Below, one piece after another: positions 16,451 through 24,519 of a stretch of 64,000 nt of DNA (position 1 is its first letter; every line of letters starts with the position of its first letter). The position numbers and the translations under genes were made by a program. The notes under the pieces were generated by a model. It was not told the DNA's origin. It made no database searches and was given only the letters and a program-made list of their open reading frames with translations. The DNA comes from UBA6168 sp039819485 (GTDB taxonomy: Bacteria; Bacteroidota; Bacteroidia; Chitinophagales; Saprospiraceae): positions 21,244 through 85,243 of the forward strand of contig JBCBRY010000028.1 of assembly GCA_039819485.1 (NCBI GenBank), in the 5' to 3' direction.

Positions 16451-16747
16451 GAAAATAGTTGTTGTTCACAAGTGGAAAAAATCTGCACTAAAGGTAGGAA
16501 CGGAATAAAAGCGTTTTTATGTGAACGCGTCCAGTTAAAAAAATGACTGATAGTCTACAGCTGCATCAAAAAATCGAATGTTATTTAAGGTTCAGTATAC
16601 TCTTTACTTCTTGCACCCTTATTGCGTTGTTTCCTGGGCACATCTTCAATCATTGTATTTTCGATGCATTGATGACGATGACAAAGGGTTTGGGAGCAAA
16701 AGTTTTAGCTCTTTCGAAAAGAGCTATTTTGAACTGCGATAAAGGCT
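16451..16747. other. intergenic region upstream of the propeller kinase
   Basis: 297 bp between the start of the kinase gene and the end of the SGNH hydrolase gene, both leftward. No gene or clear terminator was recognised; the kinase promoter should lie here. Confidence 0.4.
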
Positions 16748-17509
16748 TCATTTCCCCAACTCCCCAAAACCCGCCAACCAGGCCTCTTTCATCAAATATG
16801 CCCCCGCCAGGGAAGGGTGGACTCCATCCGGACACCAATAGTCCACTGGTGCGACTTTTAATGCTTCTTCAAAAATGCTGTGATAGGGGAGGAAAACGGC
16901 ACCCATGTCATTGGCGACGGCTTTGCAGACATGGCGGTAATCATGGAAAGCGTCCCAGCGCTCATTGATGGCGGAGCCTCCGGTTACTGCGAAAGGTTCA
17001 CCGATGATGAGCTGTATCTGCGGCAATTCCTTTTTTGTTCTCGCCAGTAATTTGCGTAGGTCGTTTTCATAAGTCTCTACCGTGCCATTATAACCCCAGT
17101 CGAGCGTATGCCAATAGTCATTGACACCAATGAGCAGGCTGAGTACATCCGGTTGCAGTTGGAGGCAGTCATCCTCCCAGCGGTCCGCCAACTGGAAGAC
17201 TTTGTGGCCGCTTATTCCCCGGTTGTAGCAGTGATAATCTTTTTTTGGGTATTTGCCCAAAAGGTGGGTAACGATGTGGTGAACATAACCACCGCCCATG
17301 CCGGAGCCTTCGTTGGCATAATACCGGCCGCGGTCTCTTCCCGCATCGGTGATGCTATCCCCTTGAAAAAGGATGGTCGGTCCTTTGGCGGAAAATTCAT
17401 TTCCGCTTGGTATGAAATGTTGGTTGGCTGCCTTTACCAGATCCGGAATCACAGCGGAGCTGAACGAGGTCATGGCAGAAAGACGGAGAAAGTGGCGGCG
17501 AGTGGTCAT
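16748..17509 (-). CDS. exported SGNH/GDSL-family esterase
   Basis: 253 residues from the ATG at 17509 (MTTRRHFLRLSAMTSF), a Tat-like signal with a twin Arg; the longer frame to 17647 adds an unlikely N-terminus. The SGNH blocks are visible: block I ILFQGDSITDAG with nucleophile S52, block II NRGISG (G99), block III IGVND (N130), and block V PDGVHPS with D228 and H231. The family hydrolyses esters, often acetyl groups on polysaccharides; this type (GDSIT, DGVHP) resembles rhamnogalacturonan or xylan acetylesterases, though substrate is not proven. It is the last gene of a minus-strand group that starts with a LytS/LytTR pair at 20087, although 165 bp separate it from the Cys-rich peptide gene. 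Confidence 0.92.
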   Translation of the reverse strand: MTTRRHFLRLSAMTSFSSAVIPDLVKAANQHFIPSGNEFSAKGPTILFQGDSITDAGRDRGRYYANEGSGMGGGYVHHIVTHLLGKYPKKDYHCYNRGISGHKVFQLADRWEDDCLQLQPDVLSLLIGVNDYWHTLDWGYNGTVETYENDLRKLLARTKKELPQIQLIIGEPFAVTGGSAINERWDAFHDYRHVCKAVANDMGAVFLPYHSIFEEALKVAPVDYWCPDGVHPSLAGAYLMKEAWLAGFGELGK

Positions 17510-17674
17510 GTTACTTAATTTTTCGTTCGGCCAAACATACGAAAAGTATCGACAAAGACTCTTTGGCATCTTCTGTCGAAAATACTTCGCCCGTACAATG
17601 ACAGAAGCCCTCCGCAACTGCGAAGGGCTTCCAATTTTAAATATCATCTAAATCGGCCGGAGGGCCGAATTGAT

Positions 17675-17788
17675 TTAACACCAAGGGCAGCAACCCGGCG
17701 TACAGATACCACCACAGCATTCGCTGATGATACCATATGCCAATCCTAAAAATGCGGTGATGCCGAGGCCAATAATTACTTTTTTCAT
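17675..17788 (-). CDS. 37-residue exported Cys-rich peptide
   Basis: ATG at 17788, TAA at 17675-17677. The product is a hydrophobic leader (MKKVIIGLGITAFLGLAYG) followed by IISECCGGICTPGCCPWC, with six Cys in the last 14 residues. An in-frame ATG at 17818 would add ten residues (MKKGSKTFFI). The leader looks like a signal peptide or a membrane anchor, so the Cys knot would form outside the cytoplasm, through disulfides, metal binding or modification. It lies 84 bp downstream of the 116-residue Cys-containing secreted protein and a LytS/LytTR pair. I recognise no family. Reality is supported by the clean signal sequence, the dense Cys pattern and the operon position. Confidence 0.6.
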   Translation of the reverse strand: MKKVIIGLGITAFLGLAYGIISECCGGICTPGCCPWC

Positions 17789-17872
17789 GATAAAAAATGT
17801 TTTGCTCCCTTTTTTCATGTTTTTCTTTGAAACATCAAAAAAGAGATTTTAAAAAATGGTTGTCTTAAAATG

Positions 17873-18223
17873 TTAGGTGAAAAAAGAAAAATCGGGCGGG
17901 TGGAAACACTCTGAGATGAAAGTTGAAGATAATACTGCAGTACGTTCGTCCGGTCGGACATTTTCGAGGTCAAACTCTGGCAAGTCTATTACATAAGGAG
18001 TTGAAAATCCGGCAAAAGCTAAAAAGCAACACTGGAAGGATGGGCAGCATTGGCGGATCGGATTTTCGTCTGAATCTTCTTCCAGGGGCGTACAAGTCGA
18101 TTCGCCGGCCCCGCAAACGGAAACGCCACACACGCCAACCAGGGTTTTGCAGGCCAGGTCCCAGATGGGCTGGGTGGAGGCCAGCAGCGTAGTCAGTGAT
18201 AATATCAGGAAGAAAAATCGCAT
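17873..18223 (-). CDS. small secreted Cys-rich protein
   Basis: 116 residues with a signal peptide (MRFFFLILSLTTLLASTQPI). The mature chain has CKTLVGVCGVSVCGAG, then CTP, a CCPSFQCC cluster and a C-terminal ECFHPPDFSFF. The layout of signal peptide, paired Cys and a C-terminal Pro-Pro motif recalls small Bacteroidota families often found by metal-transport genes (HYC_CC_PP, DUF6660 types), but the resemblance is loose and no metal gene is nearby. It lies 97 bp downstream of a LytTR regulator gene and upstream of the Cys-rich 37-mer on the same strand, so the three are probably co-transcribed. Confidence 0.72.
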   Translation of the reverse strand: MRFFFLILSLTTLLASTQPIWDLACKTLVGVCGVSVCGAGESTCTPLEEDSDENPIRQCCPSFQCCFLAFAGFSTPYVIDLPEFDLENVRPDERTAVLSSTFISECFHPPDFSFFT

Positions 18224-18320
18224 TAGGCATGCAAGGTCGGAGGATATTTTTAGAAAGGCAAATTATTCAGCGTAATTTTACGATGAACGGTAGAGGTTAT
18301 TGGAAATTTCCCTACTGGTT

Positions 18321-19058
18321 TTACCATCCCAGGCCCTTCTCTTTGATCTTCGCCAAAAAGCCGTCCCTTTGACCCTTGCTGACCGGTAGTTTATGAGTAT
18401 CAATTTTGACCTGGTTGCCTTCGATGCTGTCGATCCGGTCGATATTGATGATGTAGGACCGGTGGGTACGGTAAAATTTTTCCTTTGGAAGGGCTGCCTC
18501 CAACTGGCTCATCGACATCAACGTGACCACCCGTTCTTTTGCCGTATGGATGCGGACATACTTCTGCAAAGCTTCGATAAAGAGAATTTCATCAAAAACG
18601 ACCTTGACAATTTTATAATCAGATTTCACAAAAAAATAATCGGAGGGCAGCGCAGGGCTGGCCGCAGGGACCACCCGGTTGGAGTCACCAGTGCTTCGTC
18701 CGATCCATTCGACCACTTTACTGACTGCTTTAAAAAAACGCTCAAATTCAATGGGCTTCAACAGGTAGTCCAGTACGTCCAATTCGTAGCCTTCCATGGC
18801 ATGCTCGGAAAAGGCCGTGGTAAGAACAGTGGCTGGCCGGCTTGGCAATAACCGCAATAGCTCCAGCCCTGTGAGGTCGGGCATCTGGATGTCGAGAAAA
18901 AGAATATCTGGTTGGTGCTTTTGGAGCGCAAATTTGGCCTCGATGGCGTTTGGACACTCTGCCAGTAGTTCTAGGTAGGGTATTTTGGCAATGTAACCGC
19001 TTAGCAATTCCCGGGCGAGGGTCTCATCGTCGACTATGATGCAGGTGAATTTTTGCAT
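18321..19058 (-). CDS. LytTR-family response regulator
   Basis: 245 residues. Receiver domain (about 4-120) with VDDETLARELL, phospho-acceptor D56 in FLDIQMPDLTG, and LLKPIEF. LytTR DNA-binding domain (about 145-240) with FVKSDYKIVKVVFDEILFIE and FYRTHRSYIINIDRI. It starts 21 bp after its kinase gene, so the two form an operon. It may control the small secreted proteins that follow. It is a paralogue of the regulator at 12735-13511. Confidence 0.95.
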   Translation of the reverse strand: MQKFTCIIVDDETLARELLSGYIAKIPYLELLAECPNAIEAKFALQKHQPDILFLDIQMPDLTGLELLRLLPSRPATVLTTAFSEHAMEGYELDVLDYLLKPIEFERFFKAVSKVVEWIGRSTGDSNRVVPAASPALPSDYFFVKSDYKIVKVVFDEILFIEALQKYVRIHTAKERVVTLMSMSQLEAALPKEKFYRTHRSYIINIDRIDSIEGNQVKIDTHKLPVSKGQRDGFLAKIKEKGLGW

Positions 19059-19079
19059 ATTTTCATCGGGGGTTTACCC

Positions 19080-20087
19080 CTAAAGTTTTGATAAAAACAA
19101 CTTCAACTGAATATGGTAGACCCCAGGTTGGCTGGTGGTTGCCAATTGGTGCCTGTCCGGATAGTTCAGTTCTAACTGCCGTTGGACGTTGGCCAGTCCG
19201 ACGCCACCGCTACCGGTCGCTGAGGTACTGGTGGCCACACTGTTTTCCGTCGAAAAGACAAATTGGCCGTCCGGTTTAATCTCACAACTGACCTTTATGT
19301 AGGCATTTTCGTCCTGGTCCATATTGCTGTGTTTGAAACAATTTTCGACAAAGTTGATCAATAGGAGGGGGGCGATCTGCCATCCTTTCGGAGCGCCATC
19401 CACGTAAAAATCAACGTTTTGCGACCGGGGCTTGCGGAGCAGGTGCAATTCGATGTATTGTTTCAGCGTCTCAATTTCTTTTACTAAAGTTACCTGCCCC
19501 CCTTGCCCTTCGTACAGCACATACCGCATCAGGGTAGAAAGTTTGGCTACCATGGGAGCGGCATTTTCGTGTTTTTGCAAAGCCAGCGTATAGATGTTGT
19601 TCAGGGTATTGAAGATGAAATGTGGGCTGATCTGAGTGCGCAGGAAATTGAGTTCGGCGGTCAATTTCTCACTCTGCAAAAGCAGTTTTTGTTCCCGTTC
19701 GATCTGCCTTTGCTGAAAGAACCAGTACAGGGTTGAAAGAAGGAAGAAAAGGGAGGTGTTCAGAACCATCGAAAAGATGTTCCGCCATCCTTCGGCTTCA
19801 TATAATTGGTACTCGAGGCCGGACAGGCGGAGTACAGCCACATAACCTGCAATCAAAGCCACTGCGCTCAGGACATACAGCCATTCCCTTTTTTTCTGCA
19901 AAAAAGCAGGGATGAGCAACAACAGGTTCAGGTAAACGACGATTGCGTAGGTGGCCAGTTCCAGCAGCGTTTGGCCAACGGCCTCCCACCAGTTGCCTTC
20001 CCAAAAATGATAATCGAAAATAAACAGGTAAATGAACAGCCAAAAGGCGGCATGATCAAAATGTTTTATGTTTTTCAAATCAAGCAT
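19080..20087 (-). CDS. LytS-type membrane sensor histidine kinase
   Basis: 335 residues. Four hydrophobic segments (about 14-28, 42-62, 70-88, 104-123), a short helical linker, and the His_kinase domain with H156 in TQISPHFIFNTLNN; the ATPase part carries LLLINFVENCFKHS and the glycine box GSGGVGLANVQRQLEL. There is no large sensor domain, so the signal is perceived in or at the membrane or comes from a partner. It pairs with the LytTR regulator 21 bp downstream. It resembles the truncated kinase at the left edge. Confidence 0.95.
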   Translation of the reverse strand: MLDLKNIKHFDHAAFWLFIYLFIFDYHFWEGNWWEAVGQTLLELATYAIVVYLNLLLLIPAFLQKKREWLYVLSAVALIAGYVAVLRLSGLEYQLYEAEGWRNIFSMVLNTSLFFLLSTLYWFFQQRQIEREQKLLLQSEKLTAELNFLRTQISPHFIFNTLNNIYTLALQKHENAAPMVAKLSTLMRYVLYEGQGGQVTLVKEIETLKQYIELHLLRKPRSQNVDFYVDGAPKGWQIAPLLLINFVENCFKHSNMDQDENAYIKVSCEIKPDGQFVFSTENSVATSTSATGSGGVGLANVQRQLELNYPDRHQLATTSQPGVYHIQLKLFLSKL

Positions 20088-20367
20088 TGGGTCGGCAGGT
20101 GCTATTTCGTTGGTGGATCAAATGTAGCGGCTTTTCGGGCAAATTCACCTTTTTTTCCTTTAATTGACCGATCGTTTCCTTGAACGACAATTTTGATGGA
20201 ACGAATGGATTTTAGATAGCTGGCATCCCGTTCGTACCGGCCAGTGGCAGGTTCAGTCCTTCTTTTATGTCAGTGATGGAATAAACTTTTTATCCCCTTT
20301 CGGCCCGTCCAATTTTGTGGGGTCAATTGTTGACAAACCATTTTTTACCCATCAAAATTTTTTAAAC

Positions 20368-21546
20368 ATGAAATCATTAAAATTAATGTCCGTTTCCATT
20401 TTAGCTTGTTTACTGCTTTTTACCAACTGCAAAAAAGATGATTCTTTACTGAACGAAATCAGTCCGGATGTCGAAACCGAGAGGACTTCATCCGGCTCCA
20501 TGAACAATGGCAAATCATGGAATTCCACTTATTACATGCCGGACGAAACCCAACCGCATGAAGGAACCTGGCTGCAGTGGCCGCACCGCTACCAATATGG
20601 TAAAACCTTCCGCAACCGCCTGGAGCCAACTTGGGTGGCCATGACCAAAGAGTTGGTTCAGTCTGAAAAAGTCCACATTATCGCTTATAACCAGAAGGCG
20701 AAGAAACGTATTAAAAATAAGCTGACCGAGGCAGGGGTTCCGCTGGCCAATGTTGATTTTAAAATATTCAAAACCAACGATGTCTGGGTCCGGGACAACG
20801 GCCCTATTTTCGTCGAAGACGCCAGCGGCCAACTTAAGATCGAGGACTGGGGCTTCAACGGCTGGGGCTACAAAACTGCCTATGGAAAAGACAACGTGAT
20901 CCCGAAGTCAGTTGGCAACTCCATCGGTATGCCCGTGGTCAATCTCAATGGTTTTCTGAACCTTGAGGGAGGTAGCTTCGAAATTGATGGCAATGGTGTT
21001 TTCCTGGCAACTAAAAGTGCCATTTTGAACGACAACCGCAATCCCGGCGTATCACAGGCAGAAGCGGAGGAGATCCTTCACGATATGCTCGGCGTCGAAA
21101 AATTTATCTGGCTCGATGGGGTTCCCGGCCTTGATTTGACAGACATGCACATCGATGGTTTTGCCCGGTTTGGAGACGAAAATACCATTGTCACCATGAA
21201 CAGTACCGATTTGACCTATTGGGAAGTTCCGCAATCCGACATCAACAAATTGTATGCGTCAACGGACTTTGACGGAACTCCTTATGACTTTATCTATCTG
21301 CCGCTTACGAAAAAGAATGTAAAAACTACTTATGGCAAAAACCTCTGGACCAAAGGCTCTTACGTGAATTTTTACGTGGCCAATACCAAAGTCCTGGTAC
21401 CGACCTACAACGATCCGAACGACGCCGTCGCCATTGATATCCTGCAAGGCCTGTATCCCGACCGGGAAGTGGTGGGCATTGATGTGCGCAATTTGTATGC
21501 GAACGGTGGAATGGTACACTGTGTGACGCAGCAGCAGCCAGAATGA
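20368..21546 (+). CDS. exported agmatine/peptidyl-arginine deiminase family lipoprotein
   Basis: 392 residues from the ATG at 20368, which gives a lipoprotein signal ending LLLFTNC (lipidated C21). The rest matches the porphyromonas-type PAD / agmatine deiminase family: MPDETQPHEGTWLQWP, NDVWVRDNGP (D138, R142, D143), GFLNLEGGSFEIDG, TDMHIDGFARF (H261, D263), and the catalytic Cys in GGMVHCVTQQQ (C385). The family converts guanidinium groups to ureido groups, releasing ammonia. Cytosolic agmatine deiminases serve polyamine synthesis; this one is a lipoprotein, so it should act in the periplasm or on the surface. The N-terminal region (22-55) is a Ser-rich linker. It is monocistronic, convergent with the AraC gene. 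Confidence 0.92.
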   Translation: MKSLKLMSVSILACLLLFTNCKKDDSLLNEISPDVETERTSSGSMNNGKSWNSTYYMPDETQPHEGTWLQWPHRYQYGKTFRNRLEPTWVAMTKELVQSEKVHIIAYNQKAKKRIKNKLTEAGVPLANVDFKIFKTNDVWVRDNGPIFVEDASGQLKIEDWGFNGWGYKTAYGKDNVIPKSVGNSIGMPVVNLNGFLNLEGGSFEIDGNGVFLATKSAILNDNRNPGVSQAEAEEILHDMLGVEKFIWLDGVPGLDLTDMHIDGFARFGDENTIVTMNSTDLTYWEVPQSDINKLYASTDFDGTPYDFIYLPLTKKNVKTTYGKNLWTKGSYVNFYVANTKVLVPTYNDPNDAVAIDILQGLYPDREVVGIDVRNLYANGGMVHCVTQQQPE

Positions 21547-21583
21547 TGTGAAAATAAAAGAGGGGTTTAAGGTAACCCTTCTT

Positions 21584-21630
21584 TCGATTTCGCTGGATCC
21601 CGAAGCGAGATCGGGACCCAGCGAAATCGA
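21584..21630. terminator. large hairpin between convergent genes
   Basis: TCGATTTCGCTGG with TCCCGA pairs with TCGGGA and CCAGCGAAATCGA around a short loop. A bidirectional terminator for the deiminase and AraC genes is the simplest reading, although no long T run follows. Confidence 0.6.
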
Positions 21631-21723
21631 CGTCTTAAGCCTGAAAATCAGCTGATTTGAGCCGATTCAAAAATTCGGGACGATTCATGTTTGTCCGTAC
21701 TTGTCAGGTTTGCTTTGTCTATT

Positions 21724-22548
21724 TCAATGATCTTTATTTCGAAAGAGGGTAGGGGGCGTACCGGTGCGGGAGCGGAAAAAATTACTGAATGATTGCACAT
21801 CGTTGAAATTGATTTTATCCGCAATTTCCTGGATGCTTTTATCCGTGTATTTCAGCAGGCGTTTGGCCTCCAGCAGGCGGCGTTGGTTGATGATCTGGAG
21901 AGGAGATCGGTCGATGTATTTTTTGAAAATATTGGAAAGCGTTTTGGGGGACTTGTGCAGCAACCGGGCATAGTCAGATACCTTGGTCAAAGACCTGAAG
22001 TGCTGATCCACCAGATAGTTGAATTCCCGGATCAAGCCTACACTGACATTGTCGGTTGGCAGGTTGTTGTTTTCCTTTTTGTAGATGCGGATGCAGAGGA
22101 TCAAAAAGCGCCGCAGCAGCGCTCGCAGCATTTCCAGTTTGAAATGATCTGTCTCCTCCATTTCCATTACAAAAACTTCCCAGATAGATTGGAACAGGGT
22201 GAGCTTCTCTTGCGGAATCTCTATTTTCGGCACATGCGACATGCCATAAAACAAGAGGCCCTTGCACCCCGTTTCGTCATTGTCGTTGACGCAGTAAAAA
22301 AGGCGGTTGAACTGGATCACGTTGAATTTCTCAAACTCAAAATCATCAATTTGGTAAAACTCGGTCAGGAAAATAACGCAGTTTTGATCGATGGTGACCA
22401 GTTCGTTGTCAATGCGAAAGCGGGCTGGCTGCCCGGTATTCCAAATAACACTCAGCCCTGTTTTCAGGTCGTTGTTGAACATGTACCGCCGCTCGGGAAA
22501 GATGGTCGAAATGAAGATGGTCTCGTTGATTTTGCTTTCGAATTTCAT
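21724..22548 (-). CDS. AraC-family transcriptional regulator
   Basis: 274 residues. The N-terminal half is a cupin-like sensing domain (RFRIDNELVTIDQNCVIFLT). The C-terminal 100 residues carry two helix-turn-helix motifs: VSDYARLLHKSPKTLSNIFK, and SIQEIADKINFNDVQSFSNF followed by FRSRTGTPPTLFR. It resembles the Bacteroidota regulators that respond to small effectors. It is divergent from the msrB-msrA genes and convergent with the deiminase gene, so it may regulate either; neither has been shown. Confidence 0.93.
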   Translation of the reverse strand: MKFESKINETIFISTIFPERRYMFNNDLKTGLSVIWNTGQPARFRIDNELVTIDQNCVIFLTEFYQIDDFEFEKFNVIQFNRLFYCVNDNDETGCKGLLFYGMSHVPKIEIPQEKLTLFQSIWEVFVMEMEETDHFKLEMLRALLRRFLILCIRIYKKENNNLPTDNVSVGLIREFNYLVDQHFRSLTKVSDYARLLHKSPKTLSNIFKKYIDRSPLQIINQRRLLEAKRLLKYTDKSIQEIADKINFNDVQSFSNFFRSRTGTPPTLFRNKDH

Positions 22549-22908
22549 AAGCCATTGACTTAAAGCTGTTCCTTTCTGTTGAAGGAGAAGGGAAATTTTT
22601 GCAAATTAAAGTAGTTTTTTACAAATGACTAATGTATTTTGAAAAGCTAATTTTGGGATCAAACGAGGATTTTACCAGATAACGGATTTTGAAATAAAAC
22701 AACTTCTTTAGTTTTTGAACTTTTTCGATTTTTTCTCTCTCCGACCCCCTCCAAAAGAACGTGAACTTTTCCCCCTTTGGAGGAGGCCGGGAGGAAGAAA
22801 GTCCTGCTGTATCCAACAATCGTTTCATTCAAAATCAAGGGAAAAATTTACACATATTCAGGAATTCTGACTTAGTAATCTCCTTCATGCCGAGCATAAC
22901 TTTGCACC
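22549..22908. promoter_or_regulatory. divergent promoter region of the AraC and msrB genes
   Basis: 360 bp without a gene. A dyad CCCTCCAAAAG / CTTTGGAGG lies around 22747-22785. TAACTTTG at 22897-22904 matches the Bacteroidota -7 element but lies only five bases before the annotated msrB ATG; if used, translation would have to begin at the in-frame ATG at 22936. Confidence 0.4.
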
Positions 22909-23391
22909 ATGAAAAAAACAAATGTAGAAGCAACCATGCTTTATTGGCAAGACGTGGTTCATTTTGCGGACCACGGCAACCCTGCCCCTGCCCGGCGGGT
23001 AGAAAAATCAGAAGCCGAGTGGAAAGCCCTGCTCACGCCCGAGCAGTTTCGCATCACCCGGCAAAAAGGAACGGAGCGAAGTTTTTCTGGCGAGTATTGT
23101 AAAATATATGAGCCCGGAAAATATTCCTGCATCTGTTGCAACGCGCCACTTTTTGATTCGGGGGTGAAATATGATTCGGGCACAGGCTGGCCGAGTTTTT
23201 CACAACCGATTCAGCCAAACGCAATCAAATATGAAGTAGACCGTTCGTTCGGAATGGAGCGGGTAGAGGTTATGTGCAACACCTGTGATGCGCACCTGGG
23301 CCATGTTTTCAAATACGGGCCCAAACCAAGTGGTTTGCGGTACTGTATCAATTCTTTGGCTATTAAACTCAGTCCACGGAAAAGCGGATAA
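22909..23391 (+). CDS. msrB: peptide methionine-R-sulfoxide reductase
   Basis: 160 residues. The SelR/MsrB fold is clear: WKALLTPEQFRITRQKGTE, zinc-binding Cys pairs C74/C77 and C123/C126, SGTGWPSFSQPI, and the catalytic Cys C146 in GLRYCINSLAI. It reduces the R form of methionine sulfoxide in proteins. No signal peptide is visible, so it acts in the cytoplasm. A second ATG at 22936 (MLYWQDVV) is a possible start. msrA follows 116 bp downstream on the same strand, so the two stereospecific repair enzymes are probably co-expressed under oxidative stress. Confidence 0.97.
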   Translation: MKKTNVEATMLYWQDVVHFADHGNPAPARRVEKSEAEWKALLTPEQFRITRQKGTERSFSGEYCKIYEPGKYSCICCNAPLFDSGVKYDSGTGWPSFSQPIQPNAIKYEVDRSFGMERVEVMCNTCDAHLGHVFKYGPKPSGLRYCINSLAIKLSPRKSG

Positions 23392-23507
23392 ATGGCGTTG
23401 AAAGGTTGATAAAAAGTAGGTCCGTACGATCGAAAAGCAGCCACCTTTCAACCGTTTTTATCGGAGAAGGAATTTTCAAACAACTTCAGAAAAAAATTAA
23501 TTAAACA

Positions 23508-24050
23508 ATGAAAAATAAGCAATTAGCAACTTTTGGAGGCGGATGTTTTTGGTGTGTCGAAGCAGTTATACAAAGGCTGGAAGGAGTCGAATCTGTCGTT
23601 TCGGGGTATGCCGGCGGTGAAACGGAAAACCCCAACTACCGGGCCATCTGTACGGGCACCACTGGTCATGCAGAGGTGGTGCAGGTGACCTATGATGCGG
23701 ATGTGATCAGCTATGAAGACCTGCTTACGGTTTTCATGACCACTCATGATCCAACGACCCTCAACCGTCAGGGTGCAGACCGGGGTACCCAGTACCGCTC
23801 GATCATTTTGTATCATGATGCAGCACAAGAAGCGGCGGCCCTTAATGTCATCGACGGGCTGCAAGCTACCTTCGGCCATCGAATCGTGACCCAGGTGGCA
23901 GCACTGGAAAAATTTTACCCCGCAGAGAAGTACCATCAGGACTACTACAACCGGAATTCGCACGTCGGCTACTGCCGGGTAGTCATTGATCCAAAAATCA
24001 AAAAGCTGCGGGACCAGTACGCCGACCGCTTAAAAGCAACCGTCGTTTGA
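23508..24050 (+). CDS. msrA: peptide methionine-S-sulfoxide reductase
   Basis: 180 residues. The signature GGGCFWCVEAV places the catalytic Cys at C13. GYAGG, TGHAEVVQV, FMTTHDPTT, DRGTQYRSII and the terminal KYHQDYY complete the MsrA pattern. It reduces methionine-S-sulfoxide, complementing the preceding msrB. Cytoplasmic by the lack of a signal peptide. Length is typical for a free-standing MsrA. No separate promoter is obvious in the gap after msrB. Confidence 0.97.
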   Translation: MKNKQLATFGGGCFWCVEAVIQRLEGVESVVSGYAGGETENPNYRAICTGTTGHAEVVQVTYDADVISYEDLLTVFMTTHDPTTLNRQGADRGTQYRSIILYHDAAQEAAALNVIDGLQATFGHRIVTQVAALEKFYPAEKYHQDYYNRNSHVGYCRVVIDPKIKKLRDQYADRLKATVV

Positions 24051-24110
24051 AATTTCAAGGAATAAGCATTTGTTGGGCGCTGCTCTGGCGGAGGAGCAGT
24101 TGCCCAGCCA

Positions 24111-24320
24111 TTGGGCTTATTAACCGACGTAACCAGCTATTTTCAAAACATTTCCTTTGAGGTTTACGCAGAGGAGTTGGGCGGCAATGATTTTATCAGT
24201 TTGAATTTTTACCGAACGAGTAATGAGGATATTCTGAAACCCTGTGAAATGCCGGCTGAAAAGGTCGTTCGCTTCTTACAAAATGTCATTTTTTCAAAAA
24301 ATGACATTTTTATTCTGTAG
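24111..24320 (+). CDS. small conserved-looking protein, TTG start, possibly truncated
   Basis: 69 residues starting at TTG 24111; no ATG is available after the upstream in-frame stop at 24063. The sequence reads like a real soluble protein (FEVYAEELGGNDFISLNFYR, LKPCEMPAEKVVRFLQNV), but its last 12 residues are encoded by a perfect hairpin (24281-24309), which suggests that the original 3' end was lost or that the hairpin is both terminator and coding. Same strand as msrA, 60 bp downstream. I cannot name a family. It may be the remnant of a longer gene. Confidence 0.4.
   Translation: MGLLTDVTSYFQNISFEVYAEELGGNDFISLNFYRTSNEDILKPCEMPAEKVVRFLQNVIFSKNDIFIL
24281..24309. repeat. perfect hairpin AAATGTCATTTTTT type
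   Basis: 14-bp arms (AAATGTCATTTTTT and complement) around a single C. The same core TGTCATTTTT / AAAAATGACA recurs at 50521-50543 and, extended, at 63041-63080. It may terminate the msr transcript. Confidence 0.65.
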
Positions 24321-24326
24321 GGGCTG

Positions 24327-24503
24327 GGTCAGATCGCTTTGCTGTCAGAGGTCAGATCGCTTTGCTGTCAGAGGTCAGACCGCTTCGCTGTCGGAGGTCA
24401 GACTGTTTTACTTTCAGGCTTAAATTTAGATTCAAGCCTCCTGTGAACCAGACCGTCTGACCCCTGACAGCGAAGCGGTCTGACTTCCGACAGCAAAGCG
24501 GTC
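24327..24503. repeat. 23-bp tandem repeats with inverted copies
   Basis: Four direct copies with a 23-bp period start at 24327, 24350, 24373 and 24396 (unit GGTCAGATCGCTTTGCTGTC plus AGA, with changes in copies 3 and 4). Two inverted copies follow at about 24462-24503 (GACAGCGAAGCGGTCTGAC). The short stem AGGCTT / AAGCCT sits between the two halves, so the region could fold into a long hairpin. It lies between convergent genes. No spacer structure, so it is not CRISPR. Confidence 0.75.
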
Positions 24504-24519
24504 TGCCCCCTCAAAGACA

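Noticed and set aside
16543..16968. 141-residue plus-strand frame overlapping the SGNH hydrolase end
   Set aside because: No signal or domain, and its 3' half is antisense to conserved SGNH block V.
21793..22563. 256-residue frame opposite the AraC gene
   Set aside because: The minus strand encodes a complete AraC protein with both helix-turn-helix motifs; the plus frame has no recognisable features.
22619..22828. 69-residue minus-strand frame between the AraC and msrB genes
   Set aside because: Composition of non-coding A/T-rich DNA; it covers a dyad and the divergent promoter region.
24327..24503. CRISPR array
   Set aside because: The 23-bp units are contiguous with no spacers, and inverted copies are present. 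No cas genes nearby.
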